Program-made: the position numbers and the translations under genes
Part shown: in pieces, positions 36,329-44,231 of the stretch
Numbering within the stretch: the first letter of the stretch is position 1
Layout: the number at the start of each line of letters is the position of its first letter
NCBI RefSeq assembly: GCF_004792695.1
Contig: NZ_SRXU01000008.1
Coordinates: 1-64,000, forward strand
Reading direction: 5' to 3'
Source: Sphingomonas naasensis
GTDB taxonomy: Bacteria > Pseudomonadota > Alphaproteobacteria > Sphingomonadales > Sphingomonadaceae
Length of the DNA: 64,000 nt
Notes under the pieces: model-generated
Told to the model about the DNA's origin: nothing
The model's database searches: none
The model's input: the letters and a program-made list of their open reading frames with translations, nothing else

Positions 36329-37357
36329 TCAGTCGCCCTTTTTCGGGTCGCCACCGACCGCGGGGACCGGGCCGAGATCGCCCTGCCCGACGCTGGCGCT
36401 CGCCATCTCGAGCATGCGATCGAGGCTCTTCTTCGCCTTGAGGCGCATGCCCTCCTCGATCTCGATGCGCGGCGCGAGATCGCGGAGCGCGAGGTAGAGC
36501 TTCTCCATGTTGTTGAGCGCCATGTACGGGCAGATATTGCAGTTGCAGTTGCCGTCGGCGCCCGGCGCGCCGATGAAATTCTTCTCGGGCAGCGCCTTTT
36601 CCATCTGGTGGATGATGTGCGGCTCGGTGGCGACGATCAGCGTGTCGCCCGGGAAGCTCTTGGCGAAATCGAGGATGCCGCGGGTCGAGCCGACATAATC
36701 GGCATGATCGAGGATGTGCGGCGGGCATTCGGGGTGCGCGGCGATCGGCGCGTTCGGATATTGCGCCTCGAGCTTGAGCAACTCGGTCTCCGAGAATGCC
36801 TCATGGACGATGCACACTCCCGGCCAGAGCAGCATCTCGCGGCCGAGCGTGCGGGTGAGATAGCCGCCGAGATTGCGATCGGGGCCGAAGATGATCTTCT
36901 GCTCGGGCGGGATCTGGCTGAGGATCTTCTCGGCCGAGGAGCTGGTGACGATGATGTCGCTCAGCGCTTTCACTTCGACCGAGCAATTGATGTAGGTCAG
37001 CGCGATGTGATCGGGGTGCTGCGCGCGGAAGGCGGCGAACTGCTCGGGCGGGCAGCTGTCTTCGAGCGAGCAGCCCGCGTTCATGTCGGGGAGGACGACG
37101 ATCTTGTCGGGCGAGAGGATCTTGGCGGTCTCGGCCATGAAGCGGACGCCGCAAAAGGCGATGACATCGGCATCGGTCTCGGCCGCCTTGCGCGAGAGAT
37201 CGAGGCTGTCGCCGACGAAATCGGCGAGATCCTGCAGCTCGGGCTTCTGATAATAATGCGCAAGGATGACGGCGTTGCGCTCCTTGCGCAGACGATCGAT
37301 CTCGGCGCGAAGGTCGAGGCCCGACAGGCTTCCGCCCATTCCATTGCGTGCGTCCAT
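36329..37357 (-). CDS. nadA: Quinolinate synthase NadA
   Basis: NadA condenses iminoaspartate with dihydroxyacetone phosphate to quinolinate using a 4Fe-4S cluster. The 342-residue protein has LAHYYQKPELQDLADFVGDSL near the start, the cysteine-bearing MNAGCSLEDSC, HPECPPHILDHADYVGSTRGI, and the C-terminal CNCNICPYMALN with a cluster cysteine. The start is ATG 37357. It would make the substrate for nadC upstream in the window. Confidence 0.96.
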   Translation of the reverse strand: MDARNGMGGSLSGLDLRAEIDRLRKERNAVILAHYYQKPELQDLADFVGDSLDLSRKAAETDADVIAFCGVRFMAETAKILSPDKIVVLPDMNAGCSLEDSCPPEQFAAFRAQHPDHIALTYINCSVEVKALSDIIVTSSSAEKILSQIPPEQKIIFGPDRNLGGYLTRTLGREMLLWPGVCIVHEAFSETELLKLEAQYPNAPIAAHPECPPHILDHADYVGSTRGILDFAKSFPGDTLIVATEPHIIHQMEKALPEKNFIGAPGADGNCNCNICPYMALNNMEKLYLALRDLAPRIEIEEGMRLKAKKSLDRMLEMASASVGQGDLGPVPAVGGDPKKGD

Positions 37358-37398
37358 GCGAGGCAGATGGCCCGTGGGGAAGCGCGGATCAAGTATGA

Positions 37399-38082
37399 TT
37401 AGTAGCGGTTCGCGACGACGTCCTCGGGGCCGCGCGAGCGGTCCCAATCCTCGCTCGGCCGCTCGTCGGGGAAATAGACCGCGACCTTCGCGTCGATCCC
37501 CGCGGCCTTGAGCGGCATCGCGAAGCTGCGCTCGATCGCGCGGCGGGTGGCGTCTCTCGCCAGCTTGACCGGGGTGGGGTCGCGCGCCTGGCGGATCAGC
37601 TCCTGCTGGCCGGCCTTGCGATTGGCGGCGTCGAGCTGGGCCTCGACATCGGTGAAGCGCATCAGCAGCCCGCCCTGCGAATATTCGCGGATGCCGTCGA
37701 GATCGACATCGGGGCCGATCACCTCGAGCGGCGGCAGCAGGATGGTGAGGCGGTTGTTCGCCGCGTCCCACGACAGGCTCTTCTGCTGGAGCTTCGCCAG
37801 ATCGACTTCGTAGCGGACCATCCCGGGCATGATCAGCGTCTTCTCGGCGCCGAGCCCGAGCCGGCTCTGGCGCGAGGTGACCACCGCGACATAGCGCGCC
37901 GCGAAGGTGGAGAGGCGGTTCTGCTCGCGCAGCCCCTGCAGGCTCGCCTGCGCGACGGTGACCGGATCGGGGCCGCGGAAGTGATCCTTGACGGTGGCGC
38001 CGAGGAACCAGAAGCCCGCGCCGAGCGTGGCGACCAGCGCGAGCAGCAGCAGCGCGAACCGGGCGATTCCCCAGCGCCTCAT
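37399..38082 (-). CDS. DUF4230 domain-containing membrane-anchored protein
   Basis: The 227-residue protein has one N-terminal transmembrane helix (IARFALLLLALVATLGAGFWFLG) and a soluble extracytoplasmic domain matching DUF4230: SLQGLREQNRLSTFAARYVAVVTS, then LIMPGMVRYEVDLAKLQQKSLSWD and the PPLEVIGPDVDLD block. The function of the family is unknown. The start overlaps the stop of the MBL-fold gene (ATGA), so the two are coupled. Confidence 0.85.
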   Translation of the reverse strand: MRRWGIARFALLLLALVATLGAGFWFLGATVKDHFRGPDPVTVAQASLQGLREQNRLSTFAARYVAVVTSRQSRLGLGAEKTLIMPGMVRYEVDLAKLQQKSLSWDAANNRLTILLPPLEVIGPDVDLDGIREYSQGGLLMRFTDVEAQLDAANRKAGQQELIRQARDPTPVKLARDATRRAIERSFAMPLKAAGIDAKVAVYFPDERPSEDWDRSRGPEDVVANRY

Positions 38083-38936
38083 GCGGCGAGCTTCCACATA
38101 TAGCCATCGCCCTGGACGAGCCCGCGCGCGCGCAAATCGAGCAGGTGGGCGAGCACCGAGCGGCCGGCGGCGCCGGTGAGCCGCGGATCGAGGCCGACAT
38201 ACATGCGCGCCACCATCGCGGGGATCGCGCCGACATCCTCGCGGAGCAGGCGGAGGATCTGGCCCTCGCGCTGCTTGCGATGCCCGATCAGCCCGCGGAC
38301 GAAGCGCTGCGGCTTCTCGATCGGATCGCCATGCGCGGGATAATAGATGCGGTCCGCGCGGGCCATCAGCTTGTCGAGGCTGGCCATATAGGCGGCCATG
38401 TCGCCATCGGGCGGCGCGACCACGGTGGTCGACCAGCCCATGACATGATCGCCGGTGAACAGCGCCCCAGCCTCCGGCAATTCGAAGGCGAGATGGTTCG
38501 AGGTATGGCCGGGCGTGGCGATCGCGGTGAGCGTCCAGTCGGGGCCGGACACGCTCTCGCCGTCCGCCAGCACGCGATCGGGGGCGTAGCCGGTGTCGAA
38601 CGCCGCGTCGGCGCGCGGTCCGGCGTCTTCGAGGGTGAGCGGGGCGCAGCCGATGATCGGCGCGCCGGTGGCGGCCTTGAGCGGCGCCGCGGCGGGGCTG
38701 TGATCGCGGTGCGTATGCGTGCACAGGATCGCCGCCACCGGGCGGCCGGCGATCGCGGCGAGCAGCGCGTCGAGATGCGCGGGCTCGTCGGGCCCGGGAT
38801 CGATCACCGCGAGCGTGGTGGTGCCGATCAGATAGGTCTGGGTGCCGGTATAGGTGAAGGGCGACGGGTTGGGCGCGAGGACGCGCGTGACCAGCGGCTC
38901 GACCGCGAGCGCGACGCCAGTGGGAGCCTCGATCAT
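38079..38936 (-). CDS. MBL-fold metallohydrolase (LACTB2-like) with C-terminal winged helix
   Basis: The 285-residue protein carries the metallo-beta-lactamase fold motif THTHRDHS near 75-82, IATPGHTSNHLAF and FTGDHVMG, all needed for a two-zinc site. The C-terminal third (EGQILRLLREDVGAIPAMVARMY) is the winged-helix-like BLACT_WH domain of the LACTB2 group, whose members are endoribonucleases or thioesterase-like hydrolases. It is therefore not expected to be an antibiotic resistance enzyme, even though a BlaI/BlaR1 pair lies next door. Confidence 0.85.
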   Translation of the reverse strand: MIEAPTGVALAVEPLVTRVLAPNPSPFTYTGTQTYLIGTTTLAVIDPGPDEPAHLDALLAAIAGRPVAAILCTHTHRDHSPAAAPLKAATGAPIIGCAPLTLEDAGPRADAAFDTGYAPDRVLADGESVSGPDWTLTAIATPGHTSNHLAFELPEAGALFTGDHVMGWSTTVVAPPDGDMAAYMASLDKLMARADRIYYPAHGDPIEKPQRFVRGLIGHRKQREGQILRLLREDVGAIPAMVARMYVGLDPRLTGAAGRSVLAHLLDLRARGLVQGDGYMWKLAA

Positions 38937-39060
38937 CGCTGCGATGTGGCGGGTAGGAGCCGCAATGACAAGACCGCCGCCCCTCCCGGCCGAGCCCGGA
39001 GCCCTGGGCGGCCAACGCTCCGGCCTTCGCCCGAGCGCGGAATGCCCGCTACCTCCGCAA

Positions 39061-39101
39061 ATGAAACGGGGCCGGCTGCGAAGGAGTTCAGCCGGCCCCG
39101 T
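39061..39101 (-). terminator. Terminator after the BlaR1-like gene
   Basis: A 13-bp perfect stem (39066-39078 with 39089-39101) encloses a 10-base loop. Read on the minus strand it is followed by TTTCATTTG. It ends the blaI-blaR transcript about 50 bp past the stop codon. Confidence 0.7.
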
Positions 39102-39151
39102 GTGAAGGGTGTTCGCGGAACGAGGGTGCCGCGAACACCCCTCCCCTCTCG

Positions 39152-40690
39152 TCAATCGTCGTCGCGCTGCTTCTCGAGCTCGGCCATCGCCTCGTCGATG
39201 CCCTTGAGCGCCTTGGCGCGCTCGTCGGCGGTCATGTTGGTCTCGTTCTCGAGCGAGCGGCGCGCCATGCGCAGCCCCATGCGGGCGCTGTCGAGGCCGA
39301 AGCGCTTGCTGCGCATCGCGATGCGCTCGGCATCGGCCGCGGCCATCTCGATGCGATCGGTGCAGATGATCATGATCTTCCGGCCGCCGTCCTGACGGTG
39401 CTCGACCGTCGGCTTGCCCTCGCCCTTGCCGCACTTGCCGTCGCGGACATCGGGGATCGAGGCGCGGATCGCCTCGGGATCTGGCATGTCGATCTCGTCG
39501 CGGGTGCCGTCGGCGCGGACGATGACCATCTTGCGGACCTGCTTGCCGGCATGCTTGTCGTCGCTCGAATAGCGATAGACGTGGCGCTCGACCCGCGGCG
39601 CGGCCGCGGCGGCGGGTGCCTCGGGCGCTTCCGGAGCCTCGGGGGCTTCGGCGGCCTCGGGCGCTTCCGGCGGCGCGCCGGGCGCCGGCGGCGCGGGAAC
39701 TTCCTGGCCGAGGCTGACGCCGGTGACGGTCTCGACCCTGCTCTTGAGCGTCTCGGCGGCCTGGCTGCCCGAGACAGTGAAGCCGAGCGCGGCGACCGAG
39801 AGCGCGCCGACGCCAATCAGTCCCGTGGCGACGCGGGTGGGGGAAAATGGCCGGTTCCTCGAAAGCATGCGTAACCTCCCTTTGACTTCGTTGATCGTGT
39901 GCAAGTGACATGCCGCCGAGACCGCACCCCCATGCGCGGACTTGACGATCGCACGGCCATAGGCATGGCGCAGTGCCTGGGCGCGGCCGGCGAGCACAAG
40001 GGCGTCGCAGGCCATTTCCTGATCGGCGCGGAAGGCGCGGAACGCCCGCCATGCGACCGGATTGAACCAGTGGAGCGCGAGCACGATCAGCGCGACCCAG
40101 TTCGCGATCAGATCGCCGCGGACATGATGGCCGAGCTCATGCGCGAGCGCGAGATCGCGCTCCTGCTCGTCGTAGCGCTCCGAGAAATCGCGCGGGAACG
40201 CGACATATTTGCGGAAGACGCCGAAGGCCAAAGGCCCGTGCGCGGCGTCGGTCTCGATCACCCGCACCTTGCCCTGCGCGATCGTGCGGTCGACGCGGGC
40301 GGCGCGCAGCAAAGTCGCGGTGTAGCGGCTGTGCGAGACCAGATGCCAGGCGAGGAACAGCGCCGCGCCCGCCGCCCAGAGCAGCAGCACCACCATCCAC
40401 AGCCCGAAGCTGCCCTCCGCCCCGGCCGCCGGCGCGGCGCCGAGCGGCTCGACGATATAGACCGCGACGATGTCGCTCGCCGCGGCGACCGGCGCCGCCG
40501 CCTGCTCGCGCCAGCTCTCGGGCAGCGGCGGCAGCAGCAGCCGGACGACCGGCAACAGCCACAGCGCATAGGCCATGTGCGGCCCGAAGGCCTTGCGGAC
40601 GGGTCCGCGCAGCGCCAGCACGAGCAGCATCAGCAGCGTGGTGGCGACGAAGGTCTCGAGTGCGAAGCCGATGAAAGCAGGGGCGATCAT
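39152..40690 (-). CDS. BlaR1/MecR1-like M56 family sensor peptidase
   Basis: The 512-residue membrane protein has hydrophobic helices near residues 1-26, 38-55, 96-117 and 195-213, with the gluzincin motif HELGHH at 184-189 between the third and fourth. A fifth helix lies near 288-306. After it comes an Ala/Pro/Glu repeat (about 330-362) and a soluble domain ending in a Lys/Glu-rich helix. The classical penicillin-binding sensor domain, with SxxK and KTG motifs, is absent, so the signal is probably not a beta-lactam. It likely cleaves or inactivates the BlaI-type repressor encoded just upstream. Confidence 0.88.
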   Translation of the reverse strand: MIAPAFIGFALETFVATTLLMLLVLALRGPVRKAFGPHMAYALWLLPVVRLLLPPLPESWREQAAAPVAAASDIVAVYIVEPLGAAPAAGAEGSFGLWMVVLLLWAAGAALFLAWHLVSHSRYTATLLRAARVDRTIAQGKVRVIETDAAHGPLAFGVFRKYVAFPRDFSERYDEQERDLALAHELGHHVRGDLIANWVALIVLALHWFNPVAWRAFRAFRADQEMACDALVLAGRAQALRHAYGRAIVKSAHGGAVSAACHLHTINEVKGRLRMLSRNRPFSPTRVATGLIGVGALSVAALGFTVSGSQAAETLKSRVETVTGVSLGQEVPAPPAPGAPPEAPEAAEAPEAPEAPEAPAAAAAPRVERHVYRYSSDDKHAGKQVRKMVIVRADGTRDEIDMPDPEAIRASIPDVRDGKCGKGEGKPTVEHRQDGGRKIMIICTDRIEMAAADAERIAMRSKRFGLDSARMGLRMARRSLENETNMTADERAKALKGIDEAMAELEKQRDDD

Positions 40691-41055
40691 GACTTGAGCT
40701 CCTTCAGCAGCGCTTCGATCTCGGCGATGTCCTGATCGGTGATCGCGTCGCGCTCGGCGAGGTGCGCGACCAACGGCGTGAGCTTGCCGCCGAACAGCCG
40801 ATCCATGAAGCGGCGCGACTCGCCGCCGACATAGTCGGCGCGATCGACCAGCGGCCGATAGCGATAGCGCCGGCCGTCTTCCTCGTGCGCGATCACGCTC
40901 TTGGCGAGCAACCGGCCGAGCAGGGTCTTGACGGTGTTGGCGCTCCAGTCGCGCTCGGCGGGAACCCGCTCGGCGACTTCCTGCGCCGTGAGCGGCGACT
41001 CTTCCCAGAGCACCTCCATCACCGCATGTTCGGCGTCGCTGATCCGTTCGGTCAT
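40687..41055 (-). CDS. BlaI/MecI/CopY family transcriptional repressor
   Basis: The 122-residue winged-helix repressor has the family blocks ISDAEHAVMEVLWEESPLTAQEVAERV, WSANTVKTLLGRLLAKSVI and a C-terminal dimerisation helix (DIAEIEALLKELKS). Its stop overlaps the start of the M56 peptidase gene (ATGA). A 37-bp palindrome sits 14 bp upstream of the start codon, the expected autoregulatory operator. Such pairs are proteolytic switches: the sensor destroys the repressor. The target genes beyond the pair itself are not evident here. Confidence 0.92.
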   Translation of the reverse strand: MTERISDAEHAVMEVLWEESPLTAQEVAERVPAERDWSANTVKTLLGRLLAKSVIAHEEDGRRYRYRPLVDRADYVGGESRRFMDRLFGGKLTPLVAHLAERDAITDQDIAEIEALLKELKS

Positions 41056-41068
41056 GGGTTCCCTCTTT

Positions 41069-41105
41069 GACTACTTGTGTAATCGTTACGATTACGTCTG
41101 TAGTC
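41069..41105. promoter_or_regulatory. 37-bp palindromic operator of blaI
   Basis: A perfect inner palindrome GTAATCGTTACGATTAC (41079-41095) is flanked by perfect outer half-sites GACTAC (41069-41074) and GTAGTC (41100-41105). The TAC/GTA ends match the kind of half-site used by BlaI-type repressors. It suits two dimers binding side by side. Confidence 0.75.
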
Positions 41106-41545
41106 AAGTCACTGAATGGCCGATGAACGGATTCTGACAGCAACGTGACGGAAACGCCGCACGGCCACGGGCTGTCGGGAAAATTTACAGAGGCGGCTTG
41201 GTGGATCGAGCCGTTAACCACTGAAAGTGCTGGAAAAGCGCGGTTCGGGCAAACTGGCACGCGGGGTGCAAAGCTGAGGATACCCCGAGCGTTTTGACGC
41301 TTCATTCCAGGGTGGGTCGACCGCTTACTTACCGGTCTCGCGTCGACCCACCCGACCCGGGGTTTCCCAGATCGAGATGCGACTCGGACGCAAGTCGCCT
41401 GCGCCTGCCTCAAATGCGTCACCCCGGCCTTGTGCCGGGGTCCACCAAGAGGCCGGGCGAGCAGCAAGACCCTCCTGCTTCTCCGTCGCGGCACAGTGGA
41501 CCCCGGCACAAGGCCGGGGTGACGATGTTTTCGGGAATCAGGCGC
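41106..41545. other. Non-coding gap upstream of blaI and after grxD
   Basis: No gene is seen in these 440 bp. They hold a 12-bp inverted repeat (41310-41321 GGGTGGGTCGAC and its complement at 41342-41353, 20-bp loop) and the REP-like repeat at 41418-41523. The first 150 bp are relatively A+T-rich and may carry the blaI promoter region. Confidence 0.6.
41418..41523. repeat. REP-like inverted repeat with perfect 28-bp arms
   Basis: Arms at 41418-41445 and 41496-41523 are exact reverse complements, and each contains an internal hairpin (CCCCGGC...GCCGGGG). Same arm length as the repeats at 6551 and 33573. It lies just after grxD and may end that transcript. Confidence 0.85.
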
Positions 41546-41887
41546 TCAGGCCCCTGCCGTCACGCCCTTGTCGCCGAGCAGCTGGGCGAGCTCGCCGCTT
41601 TCGTACATCTCCATCATGATGTCCGAGCCGCCGACGAATTCGCCGCCGACATAGAGCTGCGGGATCGTCGGCCAGTCCGAAAAGGCCTTGATGCCCTGGC
41701 GGACGCCCTGATCCTGGAGCACGTCGACGCTCTCGAACTCGGCGCCGAGATGGTTGAGGATCGCCACGGCACGGCTCGAAAAGCCGCATTGCGGGAAGAG
41801 CGGGCTGCCCTTCATGAACAGCAGCACGGGATTGGCGTCGACCAGCCCCTGGATGCGCGCCTGAACGTCGTCGGTCACTTCACTCAC
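41546..41887 (-). CDS. grxD: Monothiol glutaredoxin (Grx4/GrxD type)
   Basis: The 113-residue protein has the CGFS active site in FPQCGFSSRAVAIL near 34-37 and the WPTIPQLYVGGEFVGGSDIMMEM glutathione-binding block. CGFS glutaredoxins carry 2Fe-2S clusters and help iron-sulfur delivery. The start codon is GTG, overlapping the bolA stop (GTGA). BolA-like proteins are the known partners of CGFS glutaredoxins and form a shared cluster complex, so the coupling makes functional sense. Confidence 0.96.
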   Translation of the reverse strand: MSEVTDDVQARIQGLVDANPVLLFMKGSPLFPQCGFSSRAVAILNHLGAEFESVDVLQDQGVRQGIKAFSDWPTIPQLYVGGEFVGGSDIMMEMYESGELAQLLGDKGVTAGA

Positions 41888-42120
41888 TCCTCTGGCGCTT
41901 CGGTGGTCAGCTGGAGCGCGTGGAGCACGCCGCCCATGCGCCCGCCGAGCGCTGCATAAACCGCCTGGTGCTGGCGCACGCGCGGCATCCCCCGGAACAT
42001 GGGGGCGACGACGCGCGCTGCATAGTGGTCGCCGTCGCCGGCGAGATCGGTGATCTCGACCCGGGCATCGGGAATGCCGGCGCGGATCAGCTCCTCGATC
42101 TCGGACGCGGCCATCGGCAT
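41884..42120 (-). CDS. BolA family protein
   Basis: The 78-residue protein has the BolA fold with IEELIRAGIPDARVEITDLAGDGDHYAARVVAP and the histidine-bearing RQHQAVYAALGGRMG motif. BolA proteins bind 2Fe-2S clusters together with CGFS glutaredoxins, whose gene follows directly. An alternative start two codons later is equally possible. Its ATG shares a base with the stop of the upstream gene (TGATG), so three genes are coupled. Confidence 0.94.
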   Translation of the reverse strand: MPMAASEIEELIRAGIPDARVEITDLAGDGDHYAARVVAPMFRGMPRVRQHQAVYAALGGRMGGVLHALQLTTEAPEE

Positions 42121-42443
42121 CAGGCTTCGCCCATCAGCTGGCGGCGCGCCTCGACGCTCTTTTCCTCGAGCGCGCGGCGCACGCTGGCGTCGTCGATCTC
42201 GACACCCGCGGCGAGCAGATCACCGAGCAGCTTGCGGATCACGTCCTCGTCGCCGGCTTCCTCGAAATCGGCCTGGACCACCGCCTTGGCATAGGCGTCG
42301 GTTTCCTCGGGGGTGAGGTTGAGCCTGGCAGCGGCCCATTGGCCGAGCAGCCGGTTGCGCCGCGCGGTGACGCGGAAGGCCATGTCCTCGTCGCGGGCGA
42401 ACTTCGCCTCGAATGCGCGCTCGCGATCGTCGAATGTGGTCAT
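42120..42443 (-). CDS. DUF1476 family protein, ATP synthase inhibitor zeta-type
   Basis: The 107-residue protein matches DUF1476: MTTFDDRERAFEAKFARDEDMAFRVTARRNRLLGQWAA, then LTPEETDAYAKAVV and a helical tail. In Paracoccus the member of this family (zeta subunit) is a natural inhibitor of F1-ATPase, acting through its N-terminal segment. Here it is expected to limit ATP hydrolysis by F1Fo under low energy. It is first in an operon with bolA and grxD. Confidence 0.93.
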   Translation of the reverse strand: MTTFDDRERAFEAKFARDEDMAFRVTARRNRLLGQWAAARLNLTPEETDAYAKAVVQADFEEAGDEDVIRKLLGDLLAAGVEIDDASVRRALEEKSVEARRQLMGEA

Positions 42444-42518
42444 GTGCTGCTGCCCTTTGGTATCCGGTTCGGGCCGAGATAGGTCGGCGGGCGGCGGGAG
42501 GCAACATGCTCAATCCTC

Positions 42519-42640
42519 CCTCGCGCAGCGGGGGAGGTGGCGCCGAAGGCGACGGAGGGGGCGCTTCCGCAAATACGACGCTCGGGGAGAGGCCCCCTCC
42601 ACCGCTTCGCGGTCCCCCTCCCCCGCTGCGCGAGGGAGGA
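42519..42640. repeat. 122-bp dispersed intergenic repeat, copy 2
   Basis: Same length, ends and internal blocks as 36199-36320; the two differ mainly in a roughly 25-bp centre. It lies between the DUF1476 start and the quinone oxidoreductase stop, both on the minus strand, and can fold as a long hairpin followed by TTTTT on the plus side. Confidence 0.8.
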
Positions 42641-42643
42641 TTT

Positions 42644-43639
42644 TTAGACGGTCACCACCAGCTTCCCGATCGCTTCGCGCGCCGCCATTTTGGCGATCGC
42701 CTTGCCGCCGTCCTCCAGCGAAAACGTCTCGGTGACCCGCGGCGCGATCTCGCCCGCTGCCCAGAGCCGGAACAGCTCGGCGACATGCGCCTGATTGGCC
42801 TGCGGATCGCGGGCTGCGAAGGCACCCCAGAACACGCCGCAGACGTCGCAGCTCTTGAGCAAGGTGAGGTTGAGCGGCAGCCTGGGGATGCCGGCGGGGA
42901 AGCCGACGACGAGATAGCGCCCTTCCCAGCCGATCGCGCGCAAGGCAGGCTCGGCATAGTCGCCACCGACCGGATCGTAGATCACATCGGCACCTTGCGG
43001 GCCGACCGCGGCCTTGAAGGCTTCGCTGAGCGCCTTCGATTGCTCCTTGTCGAACGGCGCGCGCGGATAGACCAGCGTCTCGTCGGCACCCGCCGCGCGC
43101 GCGGCCTCGGCCTTCGCCTCCGAAGAGACCGCGGCGACGACGCGCGCGCCGAACGCCTTGCCGAGCTCGATCGCGGCAAGGCCGACGCCGCCCGCGGCAC
43201 CGAGGATCAGCAGCGTCTGACCCGACTCGAGATGCCCGCGATCGCGCAGCGCGTGGATCGTGGTGGCATAAGTGAGCAGCAGCGCGGCGCCCTCGGCGAA
43301 GCTGCGCCCCTCGGGCAGCCAGTAGAGCCGGGCGACGTCGACCACGACCTTCTCGGCCAGCCCGCCATGGCCGATCACCCCGAGCACGCGATCGCCGATC
43401 GCGAACTGGGTGACGCCCTCGCCCAGCGCCTCGACCACGCCGGCGATCTCGCCGCCCGGGGCGAAGGGCCGCGGCGGCTTGAACTGATATTTATCCTCGA
43501 TGATCAGGACGTCGGGATAGTTGATCGCGCAGGCCTTGACCGCGACCAGCACCTGCCCCTTGCCCGGTACGGGATCGGCCAGCTCCGCGACGCTTAGAGT
43601 TTCAGGTCCGCCCGGCGCCTGTGACAATAGTGCCTTCAT
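42644..43639 (-). CDS. NADPH:quinone oxidoreductase-like zinc-independent MDR protein
   Basis: The 331-residue medium-chain reductase starts [19 protein letters not shown] and has [30 protein letters not shown], the NADPH-binding [23 protein letters not shown], and [19 protein letters not shown]. The zinc-binding cysteines of alcohol dehydrogenases are missing. It probably reduces quinones or enoyl-type carbonyls with NADPH. Its start lies 38 bp inside the end of leuD on the same strand. Confidence 0.9.
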   Translation of the reverse strand: MKALLSQAPGGPETLSVAELADPVPGKGQVLVAVKACAINYPDVLIIEDKYQFKPPRPFAPGGEIAGVVEALGEGVTQFAIGDRVLGVIGHGGLAEKVVVDVARLYWLPEGRSFAEGAALLLTYATTIHALRDRGHLESGQTLLILGAAGGVGLAAIELGKAFGARVVAAVSSEAKAEAARAAGADETLVYPRAPFDKEQSKALSEAFKAAVGPQGADVIYDPVGGDYAEPALRAIGWEGRYLVVGFPAGIPRLPLNLTLLKSCDVCGVFWGAFAARDPQANQAHVAELFRLWAAGEIAPRVTETFSLEDGGKAIAKMAAREAIGKLVVTV

Positions 43640-44231
43640 TGCCCGCTCCCACTGCGATCCAGGGACGCGAGGATGCGACACCGGATTCGTATTTCGAAAT
43701 CTCGGTATCTTTTGCCAGCGTCATGCCGATCTCGTCCAGCCCCTCCAGCAGGCACTGGCGGCGGAACGGATCGAGCGCGAACGGAAAGCGATCCTGAAAG
43801 GGCGTGGTGACGGTCATCGTCTCGAGATCGACGGTGACTTCGCTGTCGCGGGCGACCTCGACCAGCCGATCGATCGCCTCTTGCGGCAACACGACGGGGA
43901 CGATGCCGTTCTTGAAGGCATTGCCCGAGAAGATGTCCGAGAAGCTCGGCGCGATCACCGCCCTGACGCCGAGATCGGCGAGCGCCCAGGCGGCATGCTC
44001 GCGGCTCGACCCGCAGCCGAAATTGTCGCCGGCGATCAGCACCGGCGCGCCGGCATAGCGCGGATCGTCGAAGACGTTGCCGGGCTGGGCGCGGACGGTC
44101 TCGAACGCGCCCTTGCCGAGGCCCTCGCGCGTGGTGGTCTTGAGCCAATGCGCGGGAATGATGATGTCGGTGTCGATATTCTTGGCGCCCCACGGATAGG
44201 CGCGCCCTTCGACCTGGCGAACGGGTTCCAT
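43602..44231 (-). CDS. leuD: 3-isopropylmalate dehydratase small subunit
   Basis: LeuD pairs with LeuC to isomerise 2-isopropylmalate in leucine synthesis. The 209-residue protein has [22 protein letters not shown], the swivelling-domain motif [17 protein letters not shown], and [11 protein letters not shown]. The start ATG overlaps the stop of the MBL-fold gene (TGATG). The C-terminal extension ([24 protein letters not shown]) overlaps the start of the quinone oxidoreductase. Confidence 0.95.
   Translation of the reverse strand: MEPVRQVEGRAYPWGAKNIDTDIIIPAHWLKTTTREGLGKGAFETVRAQPGNVFDDPRYAGAPVLIAGDNFGCGSSREHAAWALADLGVRAVIAPSFSDIFSGNAFKNGIVPVVLPQEAIDRLVEVARDSEVTVDLETMTVTTPFQDRFPFALDPFRRQCLLEGLDEIGMTLAKDTEISKYESGVASSRPWIAVGAGNEGTIVTGAGRT

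Noticed and set aside
38079-41055. Beta-lactam resistance locus (MBL gene plus BlaI/BlaR1)
   Set aside because: The MBL-fold protein has the LACTB2-type C-terminal domain and the M56 protein has no penicillin-binding domain, so resistance is not supported.
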